Source of the DNA: Zygnema cylindricum
Taxonomy: Eukaryota; Streptophyta; Zygnematophyceae; Zygnematales; Zygnemataceae
DNA: 37,067 nt
Reading direction: 5' to 3'
Assembly: GCA_037447655.1 (NCBI GenBank)
Contig: JBBHKE010000546.1
Span: 1 to 37,067, forward strand
Part shown: one piece after another, positions 12,501-20,397 of the stretch
How positions within the stretch are numbered: the stretch's first letter is position 1
Layout of the letters: every line of letters begins with the position of its first letter
Made by a program: the position numbers and the translations under genes
The notes under the pieces: model-generated
What the model was told of the DNA's origin: nothing
The model's input: the letters and a program-made list of their open reading frames with translations, nothing else
Database searches by the model: none

Positions 12501-12949
12501 TCCTCCTCCCTCTCCTTCTCCCTCATCTTCTCCTCCTCTTCCCTTAACCTCTCCCTCCTCTCCACTCTCCCACTCCTTCGCTCCCTCGCCCACCCTGCCT
12601 CTCTCTCCTTCTCATCCCTCTGCCTCTCTATCGTCCTCTCTCTCTCCTCCTTCCTCCTCCTCCCCCTCTCCCTCGCCTCTCCCTCCTTGCCTCTTCCCAA
12701 AACCTTTGGAGTTTTTTCCAGAAGGGTTACAAGACATTTTGTCCTTTTTTTTTTCGGAGAACTATTCAAAAATGATAAAAAATTGGGGTTTTCTCTCTCA
12801 GAATGGCTCTCCATTTTTTGTCTTTTTGCCTCTTTTGTCCCATTTGGCTCCAAACTGTACGGAAATTGTACGGAATTCTGCAAATTTTTTGGGTCTTTTG
12901 GGTCTTTCGGGTTTTCTTCTTCTGTCAAAATGAGGCGGATAGGACCCAT
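286..12949 (-). CDS. DML: DEMETER-like 5-methylcytosine DNA glycosylase (five exons, 3' end outside window)
   Basis: Family role: bifunctional base-excision DNA glycosylase/lyase that removes 5-methylcytosine in the nucleus (active DNA demethylation). Seen: five minus-strand segments joined at GT-AG sites, join(12949..7840, 7241..7151, 5760..4251, 1086..1007, 370..286), keep one frame for 2292 codons. They reproduce conserved DME/ROS1 blocks in order: RMHHVQG-DRRF, FLTQNVSDHLS, SSAFMSL (A segment), then a linker, then DWLKIKRQVAEN, SSVDWEAVR, EEIADVIRERG, LAGRIK-AFLEQV, DLEWLHGV, QEFLVGIRGMGLKSTECVRL and LHHRAFP (B segment). The helix-hairpin-helix lysine is residue 2276. The PVDTN aspartate, the four-cysteine Fe-S motif and the RRM-like C-terminal domain are expected in exons beyond base 1. 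It is longer than Arabidopsis DME or ROS1 because of a roughly 1650-residue low-complexity N-terminus. Start uncertain: the first ATG of the long open exon has A at -3 and G at +4. Confidence 0.93.
552..592. repeat. (GA)n microsatellite in intron 4
   Basis: A GA dinucleotide run with one AAAG interruption, inside intron 4 of the DME-like gene. The rest of intron 4 (about 600-950) is A-rich, then CT-rich, with recurrent AAAGTCAACA words around 800-930. Confidence 0.85.
1007..1086 (-). CDS. DML: DME-like exon 4: glycosylase B segment
   Basis: An 80-bp exon after the 3164-bp intron 3, with a GGTGGCAG acceptor and a CACA|GTAGGG donor. It encodes AFLEQVGERFGRADLEWLHG and then VTPSLA, matching the family's FLNRLV ... 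DLEWLRDVPPDKAK block that directly follows AERIK. The donor hexamer GTAGGG is the same as at exon 3. The acceptor lacks a good polypyrimidine tract, but the alternative AG further upstream gives a stop at once. It is shorter than 100 bp and has an in-frame stop just past the donor, so an ORF scan alone would miss it. Confidence 0.88.
1113..1900 (+). repeat. Degenerate direct repeats of CACCGTAATTAGTGTGGAT in intron 3
   Basis: Copies on one strand start at 1113, 1163, 1214 (ACCATAATG form), 1332, 1381, 1564, 1693, 1742 and 1849. Several neighbours are 49-50 bp apart. The core resembles the terminal repeat of the TA-flanked MITEs elsewhere in the window (CACCG...ATTAGTGT), but here all copies point the same way and are not paired as inverted ends. 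Related single copies occur in intron 2 at 6495, 6599 and 6668. Confidence 0.7.
1936..1956 (+). repeat. Degenerate left end of TA-flanked MITE family
   Basis: CACCGAGAATCGCTATTAGAG matches the family terminus except at one or two bases. The expected flanking TA reads AA, and no convincing partner end was found, so this is a relic at best. Confidence 0.4.
2295..2382. repeat. Purine-rich GGGAGA/GGGAAA simple repeat
   Basis: A run of GGGAGAGGGAAAG-type units in intron 3. It has the same composition as the GA-rich coding DNA of exon 1, but it is intronic here. Confidence 0.7.
2395..2765. repeat. Short-period minisatellite (ACATTTG / GACAGTTGA words)
   Basis: Degenerate units of about 7-11 bp. 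ACATTTGACATTC words are followed from about 2530 by GACAGTCAACAGTCG and GACAGTTGACAGC words. TTGACAGT and its near complement CAACAGTC are interspersed, so the strand can form many small hairpins. Intronic, no coding potential. Confidence 0.75.
2983..3167. mobile_element. Probable degenerate TA-flanked MITE
   Basis: The right end (CTCTAATAACGATCGGCAGTG, then TA) clearly matches the family. The proposed left end near 2983 (...CCTATTAGAGTTGATC) matches only partly. The next element starts immediately after the shared TA at 3168-3169. Confidence 0.4.
3168..3387. mobile_element. TA-flanked MITE (216 bp)
   Basis: Terminal inverted repeats of about 22 bp with one mismatch: left CACCGTGTATCACTATTAGT (3170), right ending at 3385 and reading, in reverse complement, CACCGTGTATCGCTATTAGT. 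TA dinucleotides flank both sides. No coding capacity. Lies in intron 3 of the DME-like gene. Confidence 0.75.
3457..3500. repeat. (TA)n microsatellite
   Basis: About 22 TA dinucleotides directly between two MITE-like elements in intron 3. Confidence 0.9.
3517..3729. mobile_element. Probable TA-flanked MITE (209 bp), diverged
   Basis: The right end (ACTCTAATAACGAGTTACGGTG then TA, 3706-3729) is a clear family terminus. The left end near 3519 (GGCCGTGAATAATTATTAACG) matches its reverse complement at roughly 16 of 25 positions. Confidence 0.45.
3735..4140. repeat. GACATTCGA-type minisatellite in intron 3
   Basis: Degenerate 10-bp units of GACATTCGAC and variants, densest at 4040-4130, including a doubled CCACTCGA. 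Translated, it gives a spurious RHSTFDI repeat. It lies about 110 bp downstream of the exon 3 donor in gene orientation. Confidence 0.8.
4251..5760 (-). CDS. DML: DME-like exon 3: end of A segment, repeat linker, start of B segment
   Basis: A 1510-bp exon from an ACGCAG acceptor to an ATAAAG|GTAGGG donor. It opens with SSAFMSLRAFSRKF, the A-segment continuation. A linker of about 400 residues follows: acidic/basic low complexity (ERREREV, repeated REERE), then about 18 copies of an 8-residue unit (consensus ATSANLDL). The end is conserved B-segment sequence: DWLKIKRQVAEN, MSSVDWEAVR-like (SSVDWEAVRMASV), EEIADVIRERG and YMLAGRIK. DME-family proteins have a variable, disordered interdomain region here, so the position fits; the repeat content is peculiar to this gene as far as I can tell. 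Confidence 0.92.
4590..5030 (-). repeat. 24-bp coding minisatellite in the DME-like linker
   Basis: About 18 tandem 24-bp units (plus-strand consensus TTTGCTGACGTGGCAAGGTC and four more bases), encoding ATSANLDL-type octapeptides on the minus strand. The frame is kept throughout, as expected of selection or recent expansion within coding sequence. Units vary mainly at codons 6-8 (NLDL, NPDL, NHNI, NKSL). Confidence 0.88.
5330..5480 (-). repeat. CTCTCTCCT simple repeat coding for acidic/basic residues
   Basis: CTCTCTCCTCT repeats within exon 3 that encode REEREEREE on the minus strand. Low-complexity coding DNA. Confidence 0.75.
5761..7150 (-). other. DME-like intron 2, with 17-bp tandem repeat and interspersed motif copies
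   Basis: A 1390-bp GT-AG intron. It holds a 17-bp tandem repeat (6053-6160), three copies of the CACCGTAATTAGTGTGGAT-like motif at 6495, 6599 and 6668 on the plus strand, and AT-rich sequence. No coding exon was seen inside it. Confidence 0.75.
6053..6165. repeat. 17-bp tandem repeat (AGTATGTGTAGTAATAT)n
   Basis: Six to seven near-identical units. Intronic. Confidence 0.85.
7151..7241 (-). CDS. DML: DME-like exon 2: glycosylase A segment core
   Basis: A 91-bp exon in phase 1/phase 2. It is preceded by a T-rich tract and a TTTAG acceptor and followed by a GAG|GTGGAG donor. It encodes DRRFLPWNGSVVD and AFLTQNVSDHLS, one of the most conserved stretches of DME-family enzymes. The first codon (Gly) is completed by the last G of exon 1, and the final AG is completed by the first C of exon 3 to make Ser. 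The protein crosses both introns without a gap against the family pattern. Intron 1 is 598 bp (7242-7839). Confidence 0.93.
7359..7380. repeat. (CATA)n microsatellite in intron 1
   Basis: Five to six CATA units inside the 598-bp intron 1. Confidence 0.85.
7840..12949 (-). CDS. DML: DME-like exon 1: low-complexity N-terminus plus start of glycosylase A segment
   Basis: An open stretch of 1703 codons plus one base, ending at a CAAG|GTGGGC donor (intron starts at 7839). The N-terminus has a basic PKKKRTK stretch, a plausible nuclear localisation signal. From about residue 70 to 720 it is almost only E, R, G, K and M, encoded by GA-rich DNA. Then come NFSEK repeats, TVTVTET repeats, a CLCAVC motif with a basic tail (near base 9190), EQNI repeats and NQFQTQFSQ repeats. 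Only the last 60 or so residues (EWEAF ... RVELFLYRMHHVQG) align to the family's A segment. The complementary strand is also widely open, but only because of its CT-rich composition. Reading past the donor gives nine unrelated residues and a stop, which supports the splice. Confidence 0.88.
8390..8515 (-). repeat. 27-bp coding repeat (NQFQTQFSQ)
   Basis: About three and a half tandem 27-bp units in exon 1, encoding a Q/F-rich nonapeptide (NQFQTQFSQ). The frame is conserved between units. Confidence 0.85.
8785..8855 (-). repeat. 12-bp coding repeat (EQNI)
   Basis: Tandem ATTTTGTTCAAT units encoding EQNI/EQNS tetrapeptides in exon 1. Confidence 0.8.
10850..12710 (-). repeat. Long GA-rich (mRNA strand) low-complexity coding block
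   Basis: About 1.8 kb in which the coding strand is almost only purine, encoding long runs of E, R, G and some K, M and S. No stop occurs in the coding frame across the block. The opposite strand is open over parts of it because CT-rich DNA rarely makes stops, so openness alone is weak evidence. The flanking non-repetitive coding blocks in the same frame are better evidence. Confidence 0.7.
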
Positions 12950-13420
12950 TTTTACTTTTTTTTTTTTTTTTTTTTTTTTAAGGGGGTTTAAAAGAAAAAA
13001 AAAAGGAATGGGTTAAAAAAACATATTTTTACATATGGGCTTTAAGAAAAAAAAGTGGGAAGAAAAAACATAGTTATATTTTCCTTCAATTCTGTTACTT
13101 TTTCTCCCCAATCTGTCTGGTTTTCATTTTCTTTCCCACCCTTTTTTTTTTTCTTTTTTCTTTTTTCTTTTTTCTTTTTTAAGTTGTCTTATGTCTCTTC
13201 TTTCCGTACAGTCCACTTTTCCTTTCTTTTTTGTCCTTTCTATGCTTTCTCCTCCTCATCCTTTGATATTTTTTTGGACCTTTTGGAACCTTTTTGAACT
13301 TTTTTGGACTTTTCTTGACTTTTTTGGACTTTTCTCCCTTTCTTTTTTTGGTGTGTTCTCTTTCACTTTTATGACACAGCACTCACTTCCAAAGATCTAG
13401 GATTCGCACGTGCCATTTTT
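12950..13420 (-). other. 5' flank of the DME-like gene, purine-rich on the gene strand
   Basis: Directly upstream of the proposed start codon there is a 20-base A run (gene strand) and then several hundred purine-rich bases with recurrent AAAAAGTCCAAAAAAG words (13262-13345). A 67-codon lysine-rich frame (13382-13179, minus) is probably compositional. No TATA box or upstream exon could be assigned with confidence, so an additional 5' exon is not excluded. Confidence 0.35.
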
Positions 13421-14340
13421 TGGCCAGATTGGCTTGCATTTCATAACAGAAAAGTACGGATCGCAAAAAGTAGGGGATAGTACAAAACCACAAAGTACAA
13501 ACGCTCAAACCAAATCCTTCCCACGTGTTAAGCAAGATTTTCTATGGTTCGCCAGATGTCCAGCATGTGCTTAAAAAGTACAATTCTGATGCTTTTTGGA
13601 AAGATTGTGTGGACGTTTATAGTACGACAAAGGTACAGTCCAAAAAGTACATCGTACACCATGCTATCGCTATTAGCCTATTAGCGCGTTAATGTTGCTC
13701 TCGGCCTTTGAACTTATTTTACTCCGTGCACACTTTTTGTTTTGCCTAAACGACGCTTTCGAGTTTTTCAAATCCAGATTGTACACTCACACACCTCCTT
13801 ATTTTGCGGACGTGATCGGGGCCGTCCGATCTGACTTTTTGGCGTGCGGATGAAATCCGTACTTCCGAGAAAGGACATTTTTTGGAAGTTACACCGTCAT
13901 TGGCTGTTAGCGTCAATGACACTAATTCCATCCTCCCAAATTTCCGCCTCCGATCCTAAAAATCGAGTCAATGATAGTATGATACTAAACGTTTCTGCGT
14001 TTCTTTAAAATAATTCAGTACGAGTAATTAAGTGTCATCCGCACTATAATAAGCTAATATAGTGTGATGTACGAAATGTGGCAGTAAGTACGAAAATCCA
14101 CTTGTCATTCAGAAAGCGCCATGGAACAGCGTTGGATAAAGGTTACTGCAACGGGAAGCGCTCGCAGTTGCATTTCACAGTTTTGGGAGTCCTGCGTAAA
14201 ACAAAGTAACCTTTACCGTATGAACCTTTCCGAAGCTTAAAATTAATTCATACCTGTCCCCTTTAATAGCGACAAAATTAATGCCATTTACTTAAGGACG
14301 CAATTAGGGTAGAGTGTGACGCTATTTCAATTTTTACGAG
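13421..14340. other. Intergenic, no gene seen; possible MITE relic at 13657
   Basis: No credible coding region. CACCATGCTATCGCTATTAG at 13657, preceded by TA, resembles the TA-flanked MITE left end. A possible partner near 14070 (AGCTAATATAGTGTGATG then TA) is too diverged to call. Confidence 0.4.
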
Positions 14341-14530
14341 TTTTGGTGTTCCATCAGACGAAAAGTGTGAGGTTGTATACAGAAATCCGGACCTATCCGT
14401 ACTAAGCCGTACCTCTTATTTTGTTTTTATACGCAAACAACATTACAGAGAATCTTGCCAATACTCCCAAAAGGTCTGGGAGGTAACAATGACCGTTGGA
14501 TGTTTTTTCGCGAAGCATTCGCGTCGAAAG

Positions 14531-14581
14531 TTTCTGTAAATGGTGATGTACCTCAAGGAGGTACATCACCATTTACAGAAA
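14531..14581. repeat. Perfect 24-bp inverted repeat with 3-base loop
   Basis: Arms TTTCTGTAAATGGTGATGTA plus CCTC, loop AAG, then the exact reverse complement. It forms the centre of copy 1. The second element has a near-identical palindrome at 34884-34933. Confidence 0.95.
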
Positions 14582-14599
14582 AAATTGAGCCGCGACACA

Positions 14600-14765
14600 T
14601 TGGATAATGAATGTACGTGTCAAGACGGCAACCAACGGAAATCGAAAAATTTCGCACATGATATGTGCATTCAAAAATTCAATTGGATAATGAATGTACG
14701 TGTCAAGACGGCAACCAACGGAAATCGAAAAATTTCGCACATGATATGTGCATTCAAAAATTCAA
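14600..14765. repeat. 83-bp perfect tandem duplication
   Basis: Two adjacent copies beginning TTGGATAATGAATGTACGTG at 14600 and 14683. Apparently identical across the unit, so a recent local duplication inside copy 1. Confidence 0.9.
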
Positions 14766-15173
14766 CGGAAATCACGAAAGTGATCTCTACGAGCTTTCGT
14801 TGCGCTGTTTCTGTAACCGGCCATTCTTCACACTATTTGCGAAAGCGCTCATTCGTCACACGAAAAAGCAGAAACCCTAAAAATAGTGAGGTGGCAATGA
14901 GCTGGCGTCTGATAAGCATTTGCAAAGAATTCAGAATTTGCGTGGTACGATGCCCTGGTCCGCACGTACATGGTATGCAAATGACGATTTCGAGTTGAAG
15001 TTGGTCGGTGTAGAAAATATTTGACGATTTTCAACATACGATCATATCTTACGTGGTACCACTCATTTCTGAGCACGTGGATTACAGACCCTGCGCGACA
15101 GAACAGCGTTCAAAGTGTAGCATTCTGTAATGTTGTTTGTACGATTACAGAATTTCTTGATGGAACGTCAACA

Positions 15174-15537
15174 TTAGCGGTCAAATATTAAAACAGTGTG
15201 TTCATAGGCTCTAAAAATGTAATGAAATATAGAAATTTACACATTTAGTGTTCATTTGTCATTATGACAAGTGATTGCTGTTTTGACTTGAAAAGAGGAG
15301 TACCCACAATAAATCATATGTTTTTCTATGTATGAGCAAACAGCAATGCTTCACCCACATTGTATAAAATACAAGTGGATGGCATCATTTGAGTTTCTTT
15401 TTCGAGGGTTTTAATCACAAATTGGTTGTAGCGTGCTATTAAAATTTATTTATTTTAAGTTTGTTATTTGTTACATTCCATTTGTTTTAAATTTGAGATT
15501 GTGTGTGTAAAACTTGGTATCCTTGCGCAAACTTGAT
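15174..15537. other. Unassigned intergenic sequence
   Basis: AT-rich, no open frame of interest and no paired terminal repeats recognised. Confidence 0.5.
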
Positions 15538-17020
<1,483 letters not shown>

Positions 17021-17433
17021 TGTAACAGGTTACAGAGTTGGGTACTTAGTAGATAGCAACTAGGCTGCTATAGTTGCGGTGTCAGAGCACCGCAGCTGCG
17101 GTTCCAAACCAGCGCAGCATAGCAGCGTTGCAACTTAGCGGCGTAGCAACTAAGTAGCGTAGCAGTATAGCAGCACAGTATAGCAGCGTAGCATAGCAGT
17201 ATAGCAACGCCGCGGAATGTAGATAGAACGGTAGAGTTCTAAAAGGATATTTTGGATTGATCTCGGCTGACCGTGACGGTCCACGTGTACAGTTGTACAG
17301 TACTAGGTTGACGTTCAGTTGTTAGTTTAAATAGTGAAGTAGGTCTAGTCAGCAGGACACTCTTTGGGTAGACCTTCGCAGCGAGCGCTGAATTTTGTAA
17401 CCTTCTCCAGGACACTCTTTGGGTAGACCTTCG
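17021..17433 (+). repeat. LTR A, truncated
   Basis: Starts TGTAACAGGTTACAGAG and follows LTR B closely, including GGACACTCTTTGGGTAGACC given twice. It stops in the second of these and jumps to internal sequence (TACGGGAAAACC) at 17434. The two parents share CG at the junction, a 2-bp microhomology. Confidence 0.88.
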
Positions 17434-18055
17434 TACGGGAAAACCTGGGGATCCTATCTTTATCCCCGCCAGTGTACCGTCACACCCAGCCTGGAATTTT
17501 ATTAGAACAAAGGACCTCGGGAACAACCACAAGGGTTATGTGCAGCTATACCCCCATGCCCTGCCGTTTGTGGAAGTAGTTGAGGATAACTACCAGTACA
17601 GGGTGGATGTTCCCGCGTTACTCCGCCGTCATCACCCGTAGGATGTCCGCCTCCATGACATCATTGCTCGGGCAGAGGTTACACCTGAGGTACAGGCACT
17701 CAAGCTGGCCCGGAATAACGCTCTCCAGCAGGCCCGGCCTGCCAGGAAACATGCGTCCTTCAAGCTAAGGAAGGTACCTCGGTGGGAACCGGCTGAAGAA
17801 GAGGCGGAAGACGAACAACAACTCGCAGAACCCGAAGCACCCAAAATTTCGGCACCCGAGGAGCCTACACCCGCGGCCATTCCGCCGCAACCCGAGGGAC
17901 CAGATGCTGTACCGGAGGAAGGGGAGGACCAAGTTCGGGAGCGAATTATTCGGAGACGATTGGCAGCGGCAGACCATCATATTGCGTTGTTGGAGACCCG
18001 ATGTGAGCGGCTCCAAAACCAACTCGACACCCTACAACAGGAGTTCGAGGAGTAA
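17434..18055 (+). pseudogene. Remnant of the retrotransposon extra reading frame (upstream copy)
   Basis: Collinear over 711 bp with 23327-24037, with scattered substitutions. It encodes the same basic/proline-rich then coiled-coil C-terminus (RRRLAAADHHIALLETRCER), but has an in-frame TAG at about 17639 where the downstream copy has TGG, and an ATGCGA to ATTAGA change near 17492. It has no start of its own, being joined directly to the broken LTR. Confidence 0.85.
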
Positions 18056-18144
18056 TGTGAGGAGACGTACAGCATACTTCGACAATTGCAGTTTCCTTGA
18101 GACAGTAAGGTTCAGCGGGACGCTGAAGCCCTAGTGGGAGGCAC

Positions 18145-18699
18145 TGTAACAGGGTTACAGAGTTGGGTACTTAGTAGATAGCAACTAGGCTGCTATAGTT
18201 GCGGTGTCAGAGCAGCGCAGCTGCGGTTCCAGACTAGCGCAACATAGCAGTGTAGCAACTTAGCGGCGCAGCAACTAAGTAGCGTAGCAGTATAGCAGCG
18301 TTGCATAGCAGTATAGCAACGCCGCGGAATGTAGATAGAACGGTAGAGTTCTAAAAGGATATTTTGGATTGATCTCGGCTGACCGTGACGGTCCACGTGT
18401 ACAGTTGTACAGTACTAGGTTGACGTTCAGTTGTTAGTTTAAATAGTGAAGTAGGTCTAGTCAGCAGGACACTCTTTGGGTAGACCTTCGCAGCGAGCGC
18501 TGAATTTTGTAACCTTCTCCAGGACACTCTTTGGGTAGACCTTCGCAGCGAGCGCTGAATTTTGTAACCTTCTCCTGAGTAATAAAGCGCAACCTTGTCT
18601 GTCATTGCTGTGCACTCCTGCTGTTGCTACGGGAAGATCTTTGGAGCCTTTCGCTGTGCATTGTGGTATATTATGGTGAATACACTTGCCCCTTTTACA
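18145..18699 (+). repeat. LTR B, complete (555 bp)
   Basis: Bounded by TGTAACAGGG and CTTTTACA. It contains a GC/AT-mixed block of GTAGCAACTAAG-type repeats, a TTTAAATA promoter-like element near 18438, the 54-bp unit beginning AGGACACTCTTTGGG in two tandem copies (about 18465-18570), and an AATAAA polyadenylation signal near 18581. It serves as 3' LTR of the deleted unit and 5' LTR of the main unit. Confidence 0.9.
18579..18587 (+). promoter_or_regulatory. LTR polyadenylation signal (AATAAA)
   Basis: AATAAAGCG within LTR B, repeated in LTR C near 24436. Its position in the R region is typical. Confidence 0.55.
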
Positions 18700-18700
18700 C

Positions 18701-18712
18701 TGGTATCGGAGC
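18701..18712 (+). other. Primer-binding site, initiator tRNA-Met type
   Basis: TGGTATCGGAGC lies one base after LTR B. It matches the usual plant retrotransposon site TGGTATCAGAGC at 11 of 12 positions. Confidence 0.85.
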
Positions 18713-18733
18713 TATTTCCCGTGACTCGACAGC

Positions 18734-20397
18734 ATGGACGAGCACGGCGTATCCACTACAGAAATGTTAGCGCAAGTTCTCAAGGAGTTAGAAAACGTTA
18801 GATTACAGAACGCGCAACTGAGCAACACCGTCGCAGCTTTGGAATCTCGTCTTGGTGAACCACCTCAGGGAGGCAAGGAGAGGGACTTCAAAAGACCAAA
18901 ATTAAGACTTCCCGACGAGTTCGACCCTGCAAGACACAAGAACCTTGACACATGGCTATTCTCCGTTGCGAATTATCTCGAGAATTTTCCTAGCCTATCA
19001 GATGGTGAGAAGATTCACTACGCGGGTGGTCTTCTTAAACGGGCAGCGGAAGCATGGTGGAGGACATTGGTAGAAAATGATGAGATACCGACAGTTTGGG
19101 CTCTCTTCATTCAACTCCTCCGTGACGCTTGGCAACCCGTCAACTCGGTTAAGGCTGCCAGAGATAAGATCGCAGTGTTGTGGCAACGAACCTCGGTGTT
19201 TGAGTTCACACAACGGTTTTTGGAGTGCAAGGTTCAAATACCTACGATGATGGAGGATGAAACTGTGGATCGTTACGTGAAGGGGCTTAAACCATCCATT
19301 CGTAGGGATGTGGAACAATGGCTCGCTCGGGAAAGTACAACTCCTAGTCTCGCGGCAATCATTTAGTTTGCAGAGCGGACCGATTCAGTCGATTTCTCCT
19401 TCTGTTGACCTTTTCATTATGGGTCGAGCAACGACGGAGGAGGTCAACGAGACAATGGCCCGACTCCCATGGAGCTCGGAGTAATTGAGGGGGATAAAGA
19501 GGTAGTCAACGTGCTCCGGAAAAAGAAGAGAACTTTCAAAAACAAGACCAATAATTTGTCCCCCGAGGAGCTCCAACGGAGGAGGCAAAATGGATTATGC
19601 TTCCAGTGCGGTTCCCCGGACCATATGGCCCGTGAATGTCCAACACGGAAATGTCCTAAGAAGGGTAAACTTAATGTCATGAGGTTAGCCGGTGATGGAG
19701 GAGACCCTTTGGTATTTCGGGGTCAAATCAGAGCAAGCGCAACTAGCTTCATGGTGGATTCCGGAGCATCGGGAAACTTCATCAACGAGGCGATGGTGAA
19801 AAGGCTCAAACTTCCTCTCGTAGTGCTAAAAGATCGTCAATCGGTACAGTTGGCCGACTGAAGTTCACTGTCTATTACTCATCGCACTCCGCGGTTACGT
19901 GTTGGAATCGGGATATTCCGTTGGTATGACACCTTTCACGTATTACCTCTTGGGAACCATGAGGTAATTTTGGGGAAGCCGTGGCTACAGAAATGGAATC
20001 CGACGATCGATTGGCGCAATGGCGACATGAGAGTGAAGAAAGGTGTAGAAGAGTTTGAGGTAAAAACGGGAGCAGCTGGTAAGGGAGCGGAAGAGGGATG
20101 CCTATTTTTGGCCTTACAGCTTAAGAGGGCACTCAAGAAAGGGGAAACGATAGGTATGGCGGTCGTTCAACCAATGGAGGAGGCGAAGGAGGAGATTCCG
20201 GAGGAATGGAAGAAGAAGGACCCCGATTTCAACTCAAAAGATGGTGACGACACCATAAAGACTTCCGAAGAGGCCTTGAAAGTCGTGGCAAAACTTCTCG
20301 AGGAGTACGTTGATGTTTTTCCCCTGAAGCTCCCGCAATCCTTATGCAGGATCAAGGAAAAGGCCTTCAACCCATTGCCTACGACAGTCGAAAACTA
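18734..20397 (+). pseudogene. gag-pro: gag-protease of the Ty3/gypsy element, with three in-frame stops
   Basis: Starts MDEHGVSTTEML with a short leucine/glutamine-rich helix, followed by a capsid-like region (LDTWLFSVANYL, AEAWWRTLV, FTQRFLECKVQI, VDRYVKGL). Stops occur at 19364 (TAG) and 19406 (TGA). The frame is otherwise continuous into a CCHC zinc knuckle (CFQCGSPDHMARECP, about 19600-19645) and an aspartic protease with the active-site motif MVDSGASGNF (19753-19782). A third stop (TGA) is at 19859. The frame continues through EVILGKPWLQKWNP to a linker ending in EEYVDVFPLKLPQS, where reverse transcriptase should begin. Gag packages element RNA; protease cleaves the polyprotein. Confidence 0.9.

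Larger units (their letters stand above)
14341..15173 (+). mobile_element. Palindrome-centred DNA element, copy 1 (PIF/Harbinger-like relative)
   Basis: Shares, in opposite orientation, several blocks with the element at 34394-35376: the GTTCCATCAGACGAAAAGTG end, the GTTGGATGTTTTTTCGCGAAGC block, the central palindrome, the GCACATGATATGTGC-like block, the GTGGATTACAGA block and the CATTCTGTAATGTTG block. Ends carry a degenerate inverted GTTCCATCA. A TTA follows the right end, but no clear TTA precedes the left end. Non-coding. It contains an 83-bp tandem duplication absent from the other copy. Confidence 0.65.

Noticed and set aside
12112-13016. Plus-strand S/P/L-rich frames of 200-270 codons
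   Set aside because: Produced by CCCTCTCC repeats complementary to the E/R-rich coding frame.
13746-13931. 61-codon minus-strand frame near the DME-like 5' flank
   Set aside because: Short, no domain, lies in sequence with repeat-like words, and has no link to exon 1 by frame or splice sites.
14600-14765. CRISPR-like array
   Set aside because: Just two copies of an 83-bp tandem duplication in a eukaryotic transposon; no spacers.
18351-18605. Minus-strand frame repeated in two LTRs (and 17239-17532)
   Set aside because: Antisense of LTR sequence, conserved only because the LTRs are.
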